DNA from: Chiridota heheva
Taxonomy: Eukaryota; Echinodermata; Holothuroidea; Apodida; Chiridotidae
Reading direction: 5' to 3'
Assembly: GCA_020152595.1 (NCBI GenBank)
Contig: JAIGNY010004119.1
Span: 452,001 to 516,000, forward strand
DNA length: 64,000 bases
Of this stretch, positions 36,926 through 48,766 are shown in pieces. Position 1 is the stretch's first letter. Each line of letters begins with the position of its first letter. The notes beneath the pieces were generated by a model. It searched no databases. It saw nothing but the letters and a program-made list of their open reading frames with translations, and was not told the origin of the DNA. Both the position numbers and the translations under genes were made by a program.

Positions 36926-38307
36926 TAGGGCTGTCACAATATATAGATTATCACGATACCATTTTTCCATAATATCAAACATACCCTGAGTAACATATCA
37001 TGATATGTCATTTTCACATGTAAATTGTATATTAAAGCAAAAACTTGTGAAACAGAATTTCAGAAATATGTCAAATGAATGAGATTTTAATAGAATATTT
37101 GCAGCAAATCTGATTCTTTTATGGTTCCTTTCTATAGACCTTAAGTTTTATGGACAAATAGAGATCTGCATGCGGAATACAGATATCACAACATGGTGGT
37201 ATATCAGAGATCTGCATGCTGAATACAGATATCACAACATGGTGGTATATCAGAGATCTGCATGCTGAATACAGATATCACAATATGGTGGTATATCAGA
37301 GATCTGCATGCTGAATACAGATATCACAACATGGTGGTATATCAGAGATTTGCATGCTGAAAACAGATATCACAACATGGTGGTATATCAGAGATCTGCA
37401 TGCGGAATACAGATATCACAACATGGTGGTATATCAGAGATCTGCATGCTGAATACAGATATCATAACATGGTGGTATATCAGAGATCTGCATGCTGAAT
37501 ACAGATATCGCAACATGGTGGTATATCAGAGATCTGCATGCGGAATACAGATATCACAACATGGTGGTATATCAGAGATCTGCATGCGGAATACAGATAT
37601 CACAAGATGGTGGTATATCAGAGATCTGCATGCTGAATACAGATATCACAACATGGTGGTATATCAGAGATCTGCATGCTGAATACAAATATCACAACAT
37701 GGTGGTATATCAGAGATCTGCATGCTGAAAACAGATATCACAACATGGTGGTATATCAGAGATCTGCATGCTGAATACAGATATCACAACATAGTGGTAT
37801 ATCAAAGATCTGCATGCTAAATACAGATATCACAACATGGTGGTATATCAGAGATCTGCATGCTGAAAACAGATATCACAACATGGTGGTACAGTATATC
37901 AGAGATCTGCATGCGGAATACAGATATCATAACATGGTGGTATATCAAAGATCTGCATGCGGAATACAGATGTCACAACATGGTGGTATATCAGAGATCT
38001 GCATGCGGAATACAGATATCACAACATGGTGGTATATCAGAAATCTGCATGCGGAATACAGATATCACAACATGGTGGTATATCAGAGATATGCATGCGG
38101 AATACAGATATCACAACATGGTGGTATATCAGAGATCTGCATGCGGAATACAGATATCACAACATGGTGGTATATCAGAGATCTGCATGCTGAAAACAGA
38201 TATCACAACATGGTGGTATATCATCGGGATATTTTTGTCCATGATATTAAATCGATATCGTTATCGATGATTAAATCGATATCCCATTTACCCATATCAC
38301 GGCCCTA
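36926..38307. mobile_element. hAT-like inverted-repeat element filled by a minisatellite
   Basis: Ends TAGGGCTGTCACAATAT and, on the other strand, TAGGGCCGTGATATGGG; both are followed by ATCACGATA/ATCGATATC-rich subterminal sequence, as in some hAT nonautonomous elements. The 8-bp flanks (AAACAAAG and CTACAGAG) match at only 5 of 8 positions. The interior is almost wholly the 46-bp array. It lies upstream of the EXOC1 start codon, in the 5' intron or promoter region. Confidence 0.6.
37160..38222. repeat. 46-bp minisatellite, about 23 copies
   Basis: Unit CAGATATCACAACATGGTGG, TATATCAGAGATCTGCATGC, TGAATA (or GGAATA). 46 is not a multiple of 3 and no frame of the unit has a stop on the plus strand, so long overlapping ORFs of up to 211 codons appear in all three frames. 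I do not regard them as genes. Confidence 0.96.
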
Positions 38308-39204
38308 CTACAGAGCAAATACAATAATAACAAATGTTCTGCAACACCTTTATGCAAGTAGTAATATGCGCATTACTTCAAGTTCTACAATATTTTATAT
38401 TTATTTCAGTTCAAAATATCAACTTATTAGAGTAGGTAAGATACAGTAAATAGGAGAAATCGTATTATTGCCCATAAAAGGATTGCAACATTTGGTTTAT
38501 CTGCCTTGTACTGCAAATTCCATTCTTCAAATCCCGTCAACTTGAAAATGGTTGATGACAGGTAGGTTAAATTACCATTTACCACAAATTATCATTTGGG
38601 TCACCTGTGTAGAAAGCAGGAATTATTTACGAAAAGTAAGCACAGTAACAACTTATTTGACAATACATATTTATATATCAAATCGATTTTGCAAGTTTAA
38701 ATTACAATTGGAGCATAATTTAAAAATACTGTGAAAATTATACAAAAGCAATATTTTGGAAAAATCCTAGTACAGCTGTAAATCACTATATAGGATTAAT
38801 TTCAACATATTTAATACTTATAGGAGACCGATTTTCTAGAACTTTCAGGATTTATAGAGGAACAATTAAAAAATCTTAAAATATCAATTTTAGCCAACAA
38901 CTGTGAATTTTTCAGCAAAAAATGGGTTTTTATTTCAATCCGATAAGATATGAAGAAAAAATTAAGGCTTCAAGAAAATCATGCTTATTAGTAGTCACTT
39001 TGAAAAAATTCTTACCTTCTTTCAGCAATTTTACCATTCTTTATCTTCCCATTATTCCAAAATAATTTCAAATTTATACCTTTTTGTCCAAATTTTGTTA
39101 AAAAGGATAATAAATTACGAGCTCACAAATTTTGTATTCTTGTAGCCAATTTGAATGAAACTGAAGAAAGCGAATAATGTGCACGGAGGAATTTTTAATG
39201 TCAA
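38308..39204. other. Unassigned AT-rich sequence
   Basis: No coding similarity, terminal repeats or tandem structure seen. Confidence 0.45.
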
Positions 39205-39305
39205 ACTTATCCTGAAACCTAATCCTAAACCTTAATCCTAAAACCTAATCCTTAAACCTAATCCTAAAACCTAATCCTAAAACCTAATCCTAAAATCTTA
39301 TTCTA
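39205..39305. repeat. 12-13-bp CCTAATCCTAAAA repeat
   Basis: About 8 units. It resembles but is not the telomere repeat (CCCTAA). Confidence 0.85.
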
Positions 39306-40066
39306 AAAATGAGGATCTACATTAATTACGTGCACATTTTTTTTGTTTACTTTACTTAAATGGCAAAACAAGCTCGCACAGTCCACTCGTCAGTGCAAGA
39401 GTAGGCTAGTTTGTTTGTTTGATGAGGGCTTAATGGCACCACAACAACGAGCGTAAAATTGTGCCTGAGAGGTCAGATCATTCTAGAGGTAGGAAGGAAA
39501 GGAAACAGGGGGAGAATGAGAGAAATATAAGAACAAAAAGTCACAAAGCTGTGATCGAGAGAGGAGGTGCATGGGTGAAAAAAAACAAAGTAGTGAGAGG
39601 GGGTGGAAGAGGAGAATTAAATATGGTTGTTTGTTTGATGAGGTCTTAACAGCACCACAACAGCAACAGTCAAACGTGCCTGAGAGGTTAGATCATTCCA
39701 GAGGTAGGAAGGAGAGTAAACAGGGGAAGATTGAGAGAAACACGAGAACTAAAAGCCAGAAAGCTGGGATCGAGAGAGAAGGTGTATGGGTGAAAAAATA
39801 ATGTAGAGAGAGAGGGGGTGGAGAAGGAGGACTAAATATGGTTGCAGAGGGAAGCATGATGAAGGAAGGAAATAATTTTATCCGGAGGTTTTTTTGGGAA
39901 GAGCTCGGCTACTGACTTGTGGGCAGCGAGGGAAGCTCTGGGAAGGTTGTACAGGGGGCAAGCAAGGAGAATGTGATGGACTGTGAGGGTGCAGTGGCAA
40001 TTGTTGCAGAGGGGTTGGGGGGAGCCAATAAGGAGGTGAGAGTGAGTGAGGTGGGTGTGAGCTATT

Positions 40067-40747
40067 CTAAGATGGGTAATATGAACGTTGTCGATACGGG
40101 ACAGGTTGTTGATAGTGGGTTGATCGGAATGGTAGGCTGGATGACGTGGAGTTTGTTATCAATTTGGGAGTTCCATGAGGTTTGCCAGCAGTCACGAACA
40201 AGGGAAGGGATAAGTGGTTTGATGTCAGAAAGGGTTTTGGGAAAAGGGTAGGGGGGAGGTTGAGGGCAAGCTTCACGGCTACATCAGCCCTGTCATTGCC
40301 AGGGATGCCAACATGGCTGGGTATCCAGAAGAAAAGAATACTTTTCCTGCAGAGGGTGGGCGAAAGGAGTTTCCGGAGCAGAAGGTAGGATGTGAAGGTA
40401 TCCCATTTAAGATTGAGTAAAGAAGTAAGAACAGCCTTTGAGTCGGAGAAAATGACAAAGTGGCTGAGTGGAGAGTACTCAATAAAGTTGAGGGCAAGGA
40501 GAATGACCTTTGCCTTGGCTGAAAAGATGGACGAGTAGTCGGGAAGTCTGCTACTGAGGGTGATGTCTTGGATGACGGCAGCAGTAGCTGTCTTATTGCC
40601 TTTCTTGGAGTCATCAGTATAGATGGAGGTGTAGATTGAGAGTTGGTCTTTGATTTGGTTGTGTAGATTGATGAAGAGGTTACGGTGGGTTTTGGTTTTG
40701 TGATGAGTAGAGAGGCCCAGGTGGATACAAAGGAGGGGGTGGCCCAA
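40067..40747 (-). pseudogene. LINE RNase H domain, inactive
   Basis: 226 open codons containing IYTDDSKKG (first catalytic Asp), FSAKAKVILLAL where the usual active-site Glu is Lys, FSDSKAVL (Asp) and WIPSHVGIPGNDRADVAVK (final Asp). Part of the LINE at 39408..42545. The Glu-to-Lys change predicts no nuclease activity. Confidence 0.85.
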
Positions 40748-40820
40748 GGAGGAAAAGTGGGCCAGGAGAAGGTGCCGAGAGTGGCGGGGTTGATGCCGAG
40801 ATGGAGGTCTAATTTAATGC

Positions 40821-42443
40821 CTAAGCCAAAGGGATGGGATAGGGATTTAGTTCTATCAAAGGAGGTGGAGAAATTGGGGTACCTAATGAGGTTGTAAACA
40901 GGATTCTGGATGTTGGTGAGGGCTCTAAAAGCATAGGAGAGGCTGAGCTTTCTACATCTAAGTAGAATGGGGGTTCGTTGGCTTCAACATGAAGGCTGGT
41001 GATTGGGGGAGTCCTGTAGGCACCCAGACAAAGCCTGAGGGCTTCATTTTGGATGGCGTTGATGTGGTTGAAGTATGAGTTGTGAGCGACATAGTAGACA
41101 ATATTGCCGTAGTCAAGCTTGGCACAAATGGTGTGCCTGAAGATTTTGAGGAGAGCATGGCGGTTCGCATCCCATGTGGTGTTGGAGAGAAGGCGGAGAA
41201 TGTTGAGGGAGCTGTTGCATTTTGGTTTCAGGTTGGTGATGTATTGCTTGTAGGAGAGCTTGGGGTCTAGAGTTAAACCCACGAACTTCGTGTGTTCAAC
41301 TTTAGGGATGCCATTGCCATTGAGCACGAGGTTTGGGTTGGGGATGAGGTTGTTGAAACGACAGAAGTGCATGCAGACTGTCTTGTCTTTGGAGAATTTA
41401 AAACCGTTATTGTTGCACCAGACTTGCAGCTGGTTGAGGCTGAATTGGAGTCTATTTTCGACAAGAGAAAAGCTGTGGGAGGAGTAAAAGATGGTGAAGT
41501 TGTCCACGTAAAAGGTATGTTTGATGTTGGGGTCAAGGTTGTCTGTGATGTCATTAATGCTCAGGTTGAAGAATGCGGGAGAGAGGATGCTGCCTTAAGG
41601 GACGTCTTCTTCTTGGGGGTAGGAGTTGGAGAGGGTGTGGCCAATACAAACTTGGAACTGCCTGGGTGAGAGGAAGTTTCGGATAAAATTGGGGAGATGG
41701 CCTCTGAGGCCAATGAAGTGAAGTTTGCGGGTAACGCCGTATTTCCAAGTAGTGTCAAAAGCTTTCTTGAGGTCAAAAAATGGCAATGAGGTGTTCCTTT
41801 TTTGCAAAGGATTCCTGGATAGCGGAGTAGAGCGTAATTAACTGGTCTAAGGTATTGCAACGTTTCTGGAAGCCGCTATGGTGAGGGGAGAGGATTCTGA
41901 TGGTCTCAAGGAATCAGTTTAGTCTCTGATTAATGATCCTTTCCATAATTTTACAGAGACAGCGGGTGAGGGTGATGGGGCGGTAGGTGGAGGGGGCGGC
42001 ACTGTCCTTCCCTGGTTTAAGGACGGGGATGACAAAAGGTGTCCTTCAGATAGGGGAAAGGAGTGTGAGGACCAAATGTGGTTGAGGATTATGAGTAGGG
42101 TAGTGGTGGCCTTGTTGGAGAAGTGTTTCAGGAACTGGTAGGGGATGTTATCTGGGCTCTTGGAGGTGCAGCCAGCATCGTGGATGGCTTGGTTTAATTC
42201 AGAAAGGGTGAGAGGGGTGTTGTAGCTCTTGGAGTTGTCAAAGGGAAAGGTGATACTCTGGGCTTCATCGTGAGCTTTTTTGGTTTTGAAAACATTGGAG
42301 TAGTTGGCCGAGGACGAGATGTTTCTGAAAGAGGCGGCAAGGTGGTTAACGATGTTCTTTTTCAAGGTGAGAAGGTCACCATTCCAGGAGGAGAGATGGG
42401 AGATGGGAGACTTTCCCACCCTGCCGTGAAAGCTGTTAATCAT
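40821..42443 (-). pseudogene. LINE reverse transcriptase, frameshifted
   Basis: The RT is split over three frames. 41919..42443 has SPDNIPYQFLKHF and, past a shift, TYRPITLTRCLCKIMERIIN. 41595..41807 has FDLKKAFDTTWKYGV. 40821..41507 has the catalytic loop read as YVDN (41499..41510) instead of YxDD, followed by [13 protein letters not shown] and [15 protein letters not shown]. Frameshifts plus the Asp-to-Asn change mean it is dead. Confidence 0.85.
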
Positions 42444-42545
42444 TCTCCAAATCTTCTTAGTGTGGGTGTTGGCACGGCTGATGCAAAAGAGGTCGAGGTT
42501 GTGGGTGGTCAGGTTAGAAGAGCAAAAGTTTCGATTGGAAAGCCA

Positions 42546-44570
42546 AAGAAAGAATTATTCCTCTTTTTTAAACAATTTTGGCTTAGTTTCTACTTAAAAA
42601 ATCCAAATCTATGTAGGAAAATATTTAAAATACATACATACAACAGAATAAAACCAAAATTTAAAAAGAAAAAAAACATAGGCCTATTCGAATATTCGGC
42701 CATCCAGGAATTTTTAATATCTGGGACTCTTTGTAGGTGAAAACATGCTACAATTTGTAAACAAGTGAGCACCACACTTTAGCCTACGTACATGTGATAC
42801 ATATATTTCAAACTTCGAAATTATCTTTTCTATACTTCCTCCACATTTGCAACAATTTCCTACAAAATTTAGGAAGCAAACATAGAGATTTAGGCCTCTA
42901 AAGGTGATCGATTTCACACTGGATTTAATGGTAAACTGATGTTTTCACCAACAAATTGAATGTTCAGATTTACGGACGTTATTGTGATGTCATCCTGAAT
43001 ATAGAAATTTACCGCTATAGTATAGGCCTACTAGAAAAAATTTCGACATTTACTAATGATTTGTTGGCCCTAGGATTATTCACTTATTTTTGAAAATACT
43101 TTGTCATAAATGTTACCAACATGCAGCCCCCTTTCTCCCCCAACCAAGCCAAGTTGCCCAAAATTGTTAAATTTGTCAGATGTCATTAAAGAATAGGAAT
43201 AAATAAGAAATGGGAATGTTGGACTATGTAGGTGGTCAGGTTTCTAGTAATGCAGAGAAGACATGAAAATAATGTTTCGTTTAACCTTCATGACAATGAG
43301 TGGAAAGGGTTGACTTTTACAAATAGGATGAATCACGAATTTCTAGAATAAATTTTCGCAGAACTAACATTACGTTAGGCCTAACGTTAATCTTAGTTAG
43401 GAGTAAGTTTTCTGTCCGACAAGCAAGACAAGGGAGTAAAATCTCGTTGTTTTACCTTGGCTAATAAATGAATGTTTACGTCATTCTTACTACTAAATCT
43501 TCTTTAGCTTAAGACATTAGGGCTAAGGAAGAGAAGTAGCTTTCACCAGGTCCGTCCTTCACAGAATCACACCCAAATTTACAATAACAAGTGACAAGAT
43601 CTTGTGGTTTTTACAGTAAATGGTGGCGCTATTCTAAAAAATAAACATCCGTGAAAAAGGTGTGTGGACAGACAGTCAGACAGTTATAATATATAATCTT
43701 TAATATTCATTCATTCATTGACTATTCTATTACCTGTTAAATGGAACCTCACTTTCTGGCTTAACCTGGGCGCTTAGGTTTCAATTTATAGCTAGACAAA
43801 GTTTGAGATTTGTTTTAATGTGTGCAAAAATGTGTGATGTTTTGCGACTCCTGTGTTAAAAGATGTAGGCCTAGGTCAGGTTTACCAACTTTGGTGTGCG
43901 TATCTTAATGAGCCCAAGCTCAGCTCTAGCTCTGCACACAGATATTTGAATGGTGGGGTCTTATCGTTGGTCATTGTCCTATGGACATTTATCATTTTTG
44001 TAATTAAGTCATTCAACAATGGTTTAATTTCCCGTTAAAGAGAGGATTAAATTATGGGTAAACCAATATTTTAAATTTTGAAACTAATACATTTAGTTTT
44101 AAGTTATGGATATTCAAAGTTTGAGCATTATGTACGCCTGTGCAAAATTTGTGATGCTTGAACCGGAAAATAGCTCAAAATCTAATCTGGTCAGATCTGG
44201 ACCAGATATAAATCCCAGGCCAGATCTGGGACAAATATAAATACCATATCTAGGATGTATATCTGGGCCAGACCTGGGAATTAAATTTGCCAAAAATCTG
44301 CAATTTTTATAAATATCAGAGCCCTACTAATATGTGGTATTAAAGTGCAAACAATAAATTGTATGAAGGACTTTCATTTTTCCAAAGTGCCTAGTTATAA
44401 CTGAATGAGACCCTTTAACAGTACTTAATTAAAAATTGAGAATGATTGACTTTAATCAAGGTTGTATCTGGCTTTATATGGCCAGGTCAAACTTTATTTG
44501 TATATCAAATGTAGTATTTAATCCATTTTTTATATGGCATGCTAATGATCCATTTTATATATGGCATGCC
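42546..44570. other. Unassigned sequence; possible location of the EXOC1 noncoding exon
   Basis: No coding similarity found. The unlocated 5' noncoding exon and promoter of EXOC1 must lie right of 36893, perhaps here or in 38308..39204; I cannot identify them. 44160..44290 has imperfect palindromes around CCAGATCTGG. Confidence 0.35.
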
Positions 44571-44810
44571 CAGGGCTGATTTCTAAATTTCAAAATTAAC
44601 AAGGTGGACTAAAAAGAGAGGGATAATTTTTGGGAAATTTCCTTCATTTTTGGGCAGGTTTATTGATTTGGAGGGAATTTTAGCGTATTTTTTGGCCGAT
44701 TTTTGGGCACTTTAATTAATTTCCAGGCAATTTCTTTCGATTTCCGGAACATTTTTTCCCATTTTATCACAGTCATCATTTTCGGCTGAGCCCCCTGAAA
44801 ATCAGTCCTG
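44571..44810. mobile_element. 240-bp hAT-like MITE
   Basis: Ends CAGGGCTGATTTCT and, on the other strand, CAGGACTGATTTTC. Flanking 8-mers GGCATGCC and GGCACGTA match at 5 of 8 positions. The interior has diverged TTTTTGGGCA.TTT repeats and no ORF. Confidence 0.6.
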
Positions 44811-45399
44811 GGCACGTATCAATACTGTGCAGAGAATATTTAACTTTTTTCACAAATTGCGGAACTAAAAAACTTAAATGACTGAGCCTGATAAGTTAAA
44901 TATAAATTGTTGTGTTGAAAAAGCTGCAACGGTTGAATGACTCATGAGCCTCAAATTTATTTGATCTGCTAATATTCCCAACAGTTTATCAATCCAATCA
45001 ACGTTCGTGTAAAATCACAATAAAGATATTAAGATGAAAAGGTATTGCAGCCCCCCCCCCCTCCCAACTCCCCCGCCCTCCCTTCCGCCACCCCACCACA
45101 CACACACTTTTGAACAATTCTTTTGTTGTAGGCCATCACCGACGGCGGGAAACTATAGTACATAGCCCTTTACCCTCCTATCGGCGCTGCCCTGGAAATG
45201 TATAACACCTGAATATGGAAATTAATATTTTATAACAAACGTGCAGAACGTGACTACATGGGAAATGGTTGTCAAAATGGTAAAATTTGGCTGAGTTGTC
45301 AAGTAAGTAAAACACTAAATTTAGATTACCTTTTTTTATATTAATTTTTAAAAAGGACTGTTGGTTTTATTTAACATTCGGTCTACATAAAGATTTAAA

Positions 45400-45605
45400 C
45401 TAAACGGCAATTCTCGAAATATCAATGTTCGTTTATTTTTGCCATTTGCTTATAGGCAGGATTTGGGAGGAGCACAGAAGCATTGATTTATTTTTGCAAT
45501 GTACAGGTGTTATATTTTGGAATTCCCTACCCATTTCTATTAGAAATTCATTATCGCTGTACACTTTAAAAAAGAAAACATAAAACCTATCTGTTAAATA
45601 ATACG
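45400..45605 (+). mobile_element. Possible LINE 3' remnant
   Basis: GVIFWNSLPISIRNSLSLYT followed by KKKT resembles the C-terminal WNSLP-SFK tail of LINE ORF2 proteins. Frame is broken upstream. 44811..45399 and 45606..46825 hold nothing else recognised apart from poly-C at 45051..45061. Confidence 0.4.
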
Positions 45606-46825
45606 CCCAATCATAATTAGATTTGTATCCTTTCTACATATACTATCTGTTTCTTTATATGTAGTTTAATGTTTCTTTCCTTTCCTGGAGGGGAGGGGGT
45701 GGATTATGCACCACGGAAGATGTACGGGGATTTGTTCATCGGTTGTTGTATTAGGAATGTGAAGGTGTACTGGTCCGGTGTACAGGGGTGGGGGGGTGTG
45801 TGTGTGGGGGTATGGTTGCATTTCTATTTACTATTATTATTCATTTTCGAGGGCCAGACTAGAAAAGATTACTTATTTCTGGTCCTTTATTTTCTTTCAG
45901 TTAGTTACCACATCACATGTTTATAGCTATTATAAGTGTGTGTTTTATGCTCATCTTTCTTACAAAATGTTTACGAATATTTTATTGTGCAAACTTCTTG
46001 CTATGATTTATGTATATTATTGTTATAAGCTGTTCTGAAAATAGAAAATAAATCACGTCAAATCCCGCCAATGCTTCTTGCCTTTTTGTTAATTTATTTC
46101 ATAAAAACATAGCCAAACATGAGTGAAGCCAGTCTTTCGGACTGGGGGTCGCCAAGGGAAATATTTGGACCTTGTTGCAAACAATTTTAACATTACTGTT
46201 TTAATTTTTTGATTTGGGGGCGGGGTGGTCGTGCGATCCTATCGACCGCCCCCACCCCATCCGCACCCCTCTCCCCTTCCTTTCCGGCTACACCCATGCC
46301 AAGGAGTCTTTCTAGGAGCGTGTTATCAGGCTATAGTGGTTATGCACTATATAAAGAAAGTCAAACGAATACATAATCATGATTATAGCCCAGTCCAATA
46401 AGTTCAATTGTTAGATTGAATCTGCAGGATCCTTGTGTGAGTAAAATTCAAAAGGCCGGTGTAACGTGTGAGACCAGTTTAATGCGTAATAAGGCAAACA
46501 AAATATAATAAATTGTGGAAAAAGACAAAAGGCACTTTCCCAGAATTCATGATTATTTGCTAATAACATACATTATTTTTCGGCAAAAGGAATAGCAGTG
46601 TTGTTGATTGAGTGAGTCTTTTGAATATGTTACTGGCCTTATGCCTTTCAGTTATTATCGTATAACAATTCATGTTACAGAAGTTTCAATGCTCGGGGTT
46701 TTCCCTGTGTGTCTCCCAGATATGACTGACCCTATTACGTGAAATGGTTGACCGGGTATATATAATTAGCCGAATTTAGGTAATATATGAATAACTATAT
46801 GAGGTACTAAGAAAGCCCGAGAATG

Positions 46826-47545
46826 CGGGAGTAGGGAGGAAGGGGAGGAAGGGGAGGAAAAGGAGTGGGGAGGAAGGGGAGTGGGGAGGAAGGGGAGTGG
46901 GGAGGAAGGGAGTGGGGAAGGGGAGTGGGAGGAAGGGGAGTGGGGAGGAAGGAGAGTGGGGAGAAAGGGGAGTGGGGAGGAAGGGGAGTGGGGAGGGAGG
47001 GGAGTGGGGAGGAGGGGAGTTGGGAGGGGGAGTGGTGAGGAAGGGGAGTGGGGAGGAAGAGGAGGAAGGAGAAGAAGAGGAGGAAGGGGAGGATGGGGAG
47101 TGGGAGGAAAGGGAGTGGGGAGGAAGGGGAGTGGGGAGGAATGGGAGTGGGGAGGAAAGGGAGTGGGGAGGAAGGTGAGTGGGGAGGAAGGTGAGTGGGG
47201 AGGAAGGGAGTGGGGAGGAGGAGTGGGGAGGGTGAGTGGGGAGGAAGGGGAGTGGGGAGGAAGGGGAGTGGGGAGGAAGGGGAGTGGGGAGGAAGGGGAG
47301 TGGGAGGAAGGGGAGTGGGGAGGAAGGGGAGTGGGGAGGAAGGGGAGTGGGGAGGAAGGGGAGTGGGGAGGAAGGGGAGTGGGGAGGAAGGTGAGTGGGG
47401 AGGAAGGGGAGTGGGGATGAAGGGGAGTGGGGAGGAAGGGGAGTGGGGAGGAAGGGGAGTGGGGAGGAAGGGTAGTGGGGAGGAAAGGGGAGTGGGGAGG
47501 AAGGTGAGTGGGGAGGAAGGTGAGTGGGGAGGAGGGGGAGTGGGG
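46826..47545. repeat. 16-bp purine-rich minisatellite, about 44 units
   Basis: Unit GAGTGGGGAGGAAGGG, almost purely G and A on the plus strand over 720 bp. Because 16 is not a multiple of 3 and neither strand has stops, long Pro-rich or Gly/Glu-rich ORFs appear; these are artefacts. Dense G runs allow G-quadruplex or triplex formation. Confidence 0.96.
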
Positions 47546-48182
47546 AGTAAAAGGGGGGGGGGTGGAGTGGCTGATTTTGCAGACAAATTTTGACCAACCA
47601 AGATTTGAAATAAAATGAAAAATCGACTAAATTTGGAAGTATGCAGTCATTAACACTAATATGACCCCGTATGGTTTCCATTTCAAGTGTGGCCAACTTT
47701 GGAACAGTTTTATATTACGATGACCGCATAGGATGGGGAGGTCCAGGGCACATGATCTCCTCTCTCACACTTGCGTACATGGTTACACTTTGTTCTCTAG
47801 TTAATGTTCCATACTTGAGAAACATTTCTTCCCATTATCCACCTCCCCCTCCTCCCTCCTCCCCATCATTATTTCTTTGCAATTATATTAACGATCCCGA
47901 ATTTCTTATGGCCTACTCGAAATGTTATTCTTCAGGCAGAACTTTTTCTTTGGTGTCACTGTATGAAATAATATCAACCTTTCAAGTCAAAGAAGTACAC
48001 CTACCCACTTCGAAAACTAATATATTGACTTTCAATTTAAAATCACGTGCATAAGTTCTGACTTTACTCGGCACCTCCGCCTGTTCTGAGTGTTGGTTAC
48101 CATTTATGGGTATGTTATTCATACCTGAACCAATCCAAAATTTCAAGTAGTGATGGACTAGTATATTGCTTGAATAGTTTGA

Positions 48183-48275
48183 AATGTGTGTGTATACGGG
48201 GTGGTGTGGGGGTAATGTGTGTGTATACGGGGTGGTGTGGGGGTAATGTGTGTGTATACGGGGTGGTGTGGGGGT
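48183..48275. repeat. 31-bp minisatellite, 3 perfect copies
   Basis: TATACGG recurs at 48193, 48224 and 48255, exactly 31 bp apart, with identical intervening GGTGGTGTGGGGGTAATG. 47546..48182 and 48276..48766 show nothing else, although 47675..48054 is open in one frame without recognisable features. Confidence 0.95.
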
Positions 48276-48766
48276 AAATGGGTTATATCAATTTTCATTG
48301 ACTTTGTTTTCAAATATACGTGAATAATTAAAATGTTAATTTTGGTTACTAACGCTGATATATAATCTTATTTACTATCATGTTAATTTAAGTGATTAAG
48401 TTTTGTACCAAGAAAGATAATTGATAATCATGTTAGAACACAGAGGTATAAGTTATCATATAAATTCAATTGTTTAGAGAAATACTTGGTATGCGTTAAA
48501 TGCCGCGAATGGGTGGAGTGAGTGGCAGCTGAAGACTGTGTCCTCTAATTTCGTACTGAATTGTGAGATATTCGAAATTAAATTATCCCATGACAACAAA
48601 GGAGTGCGTGAATCAGGATTGAAAAACACATAAAACTATGTGTACATGCATGCAGCTATATACATGAGGAGTGGAGACATTTGTTTTAAAACTTGAATAT
48701 TTTGCACTGACTCTAACCACAATCTGAATGAACAAAAGTTCTTCTCTGCTGTTTGCTCTTTTAGGG

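Larger units (their letters stand above)
39408..42545 (-). mobile_element. RNase-H-bearing LINE, largest copy, decayed
   Basis: A non-LTR retrotransposon with RT followed by RNase H, consistent with the I/Nimb/Ingi group; the clade is inference. It lacks an endonuclease domain, so it is 5'-truncated near 42545. The 3' end is (CAAA)n on the minus strand. The 3' UTR is present twice in tandem (39412..39627 and 39628..39850), each starting at the GATGAGG...TTAA..GCACCA terminus. Several frameshifts separate the RT segments. Other copies are at 9055..10165, 12886..13042, about 22740..22880 and 36009..36581. Confidence 0.9.

Noticed and set aside
37814-38449. 211-codon plus-strand ORF and its overlapping partners
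   Set aside because: Produced by the stop-free 46-bp tandem unit; three frames give the same rotated peptide. No start context, splice or homology support.
39205-39305. Interstitial telomere tract
   Set aside because: Unit is CCTAATCCTAAAA, not CCCTAA.
46776-47696. 306-codon Pro/Ser-rich minus-strand ORF
   Set aside because: Low-complexity translation of the 16-bp purine-rich array; all frames on both strands are equally open.
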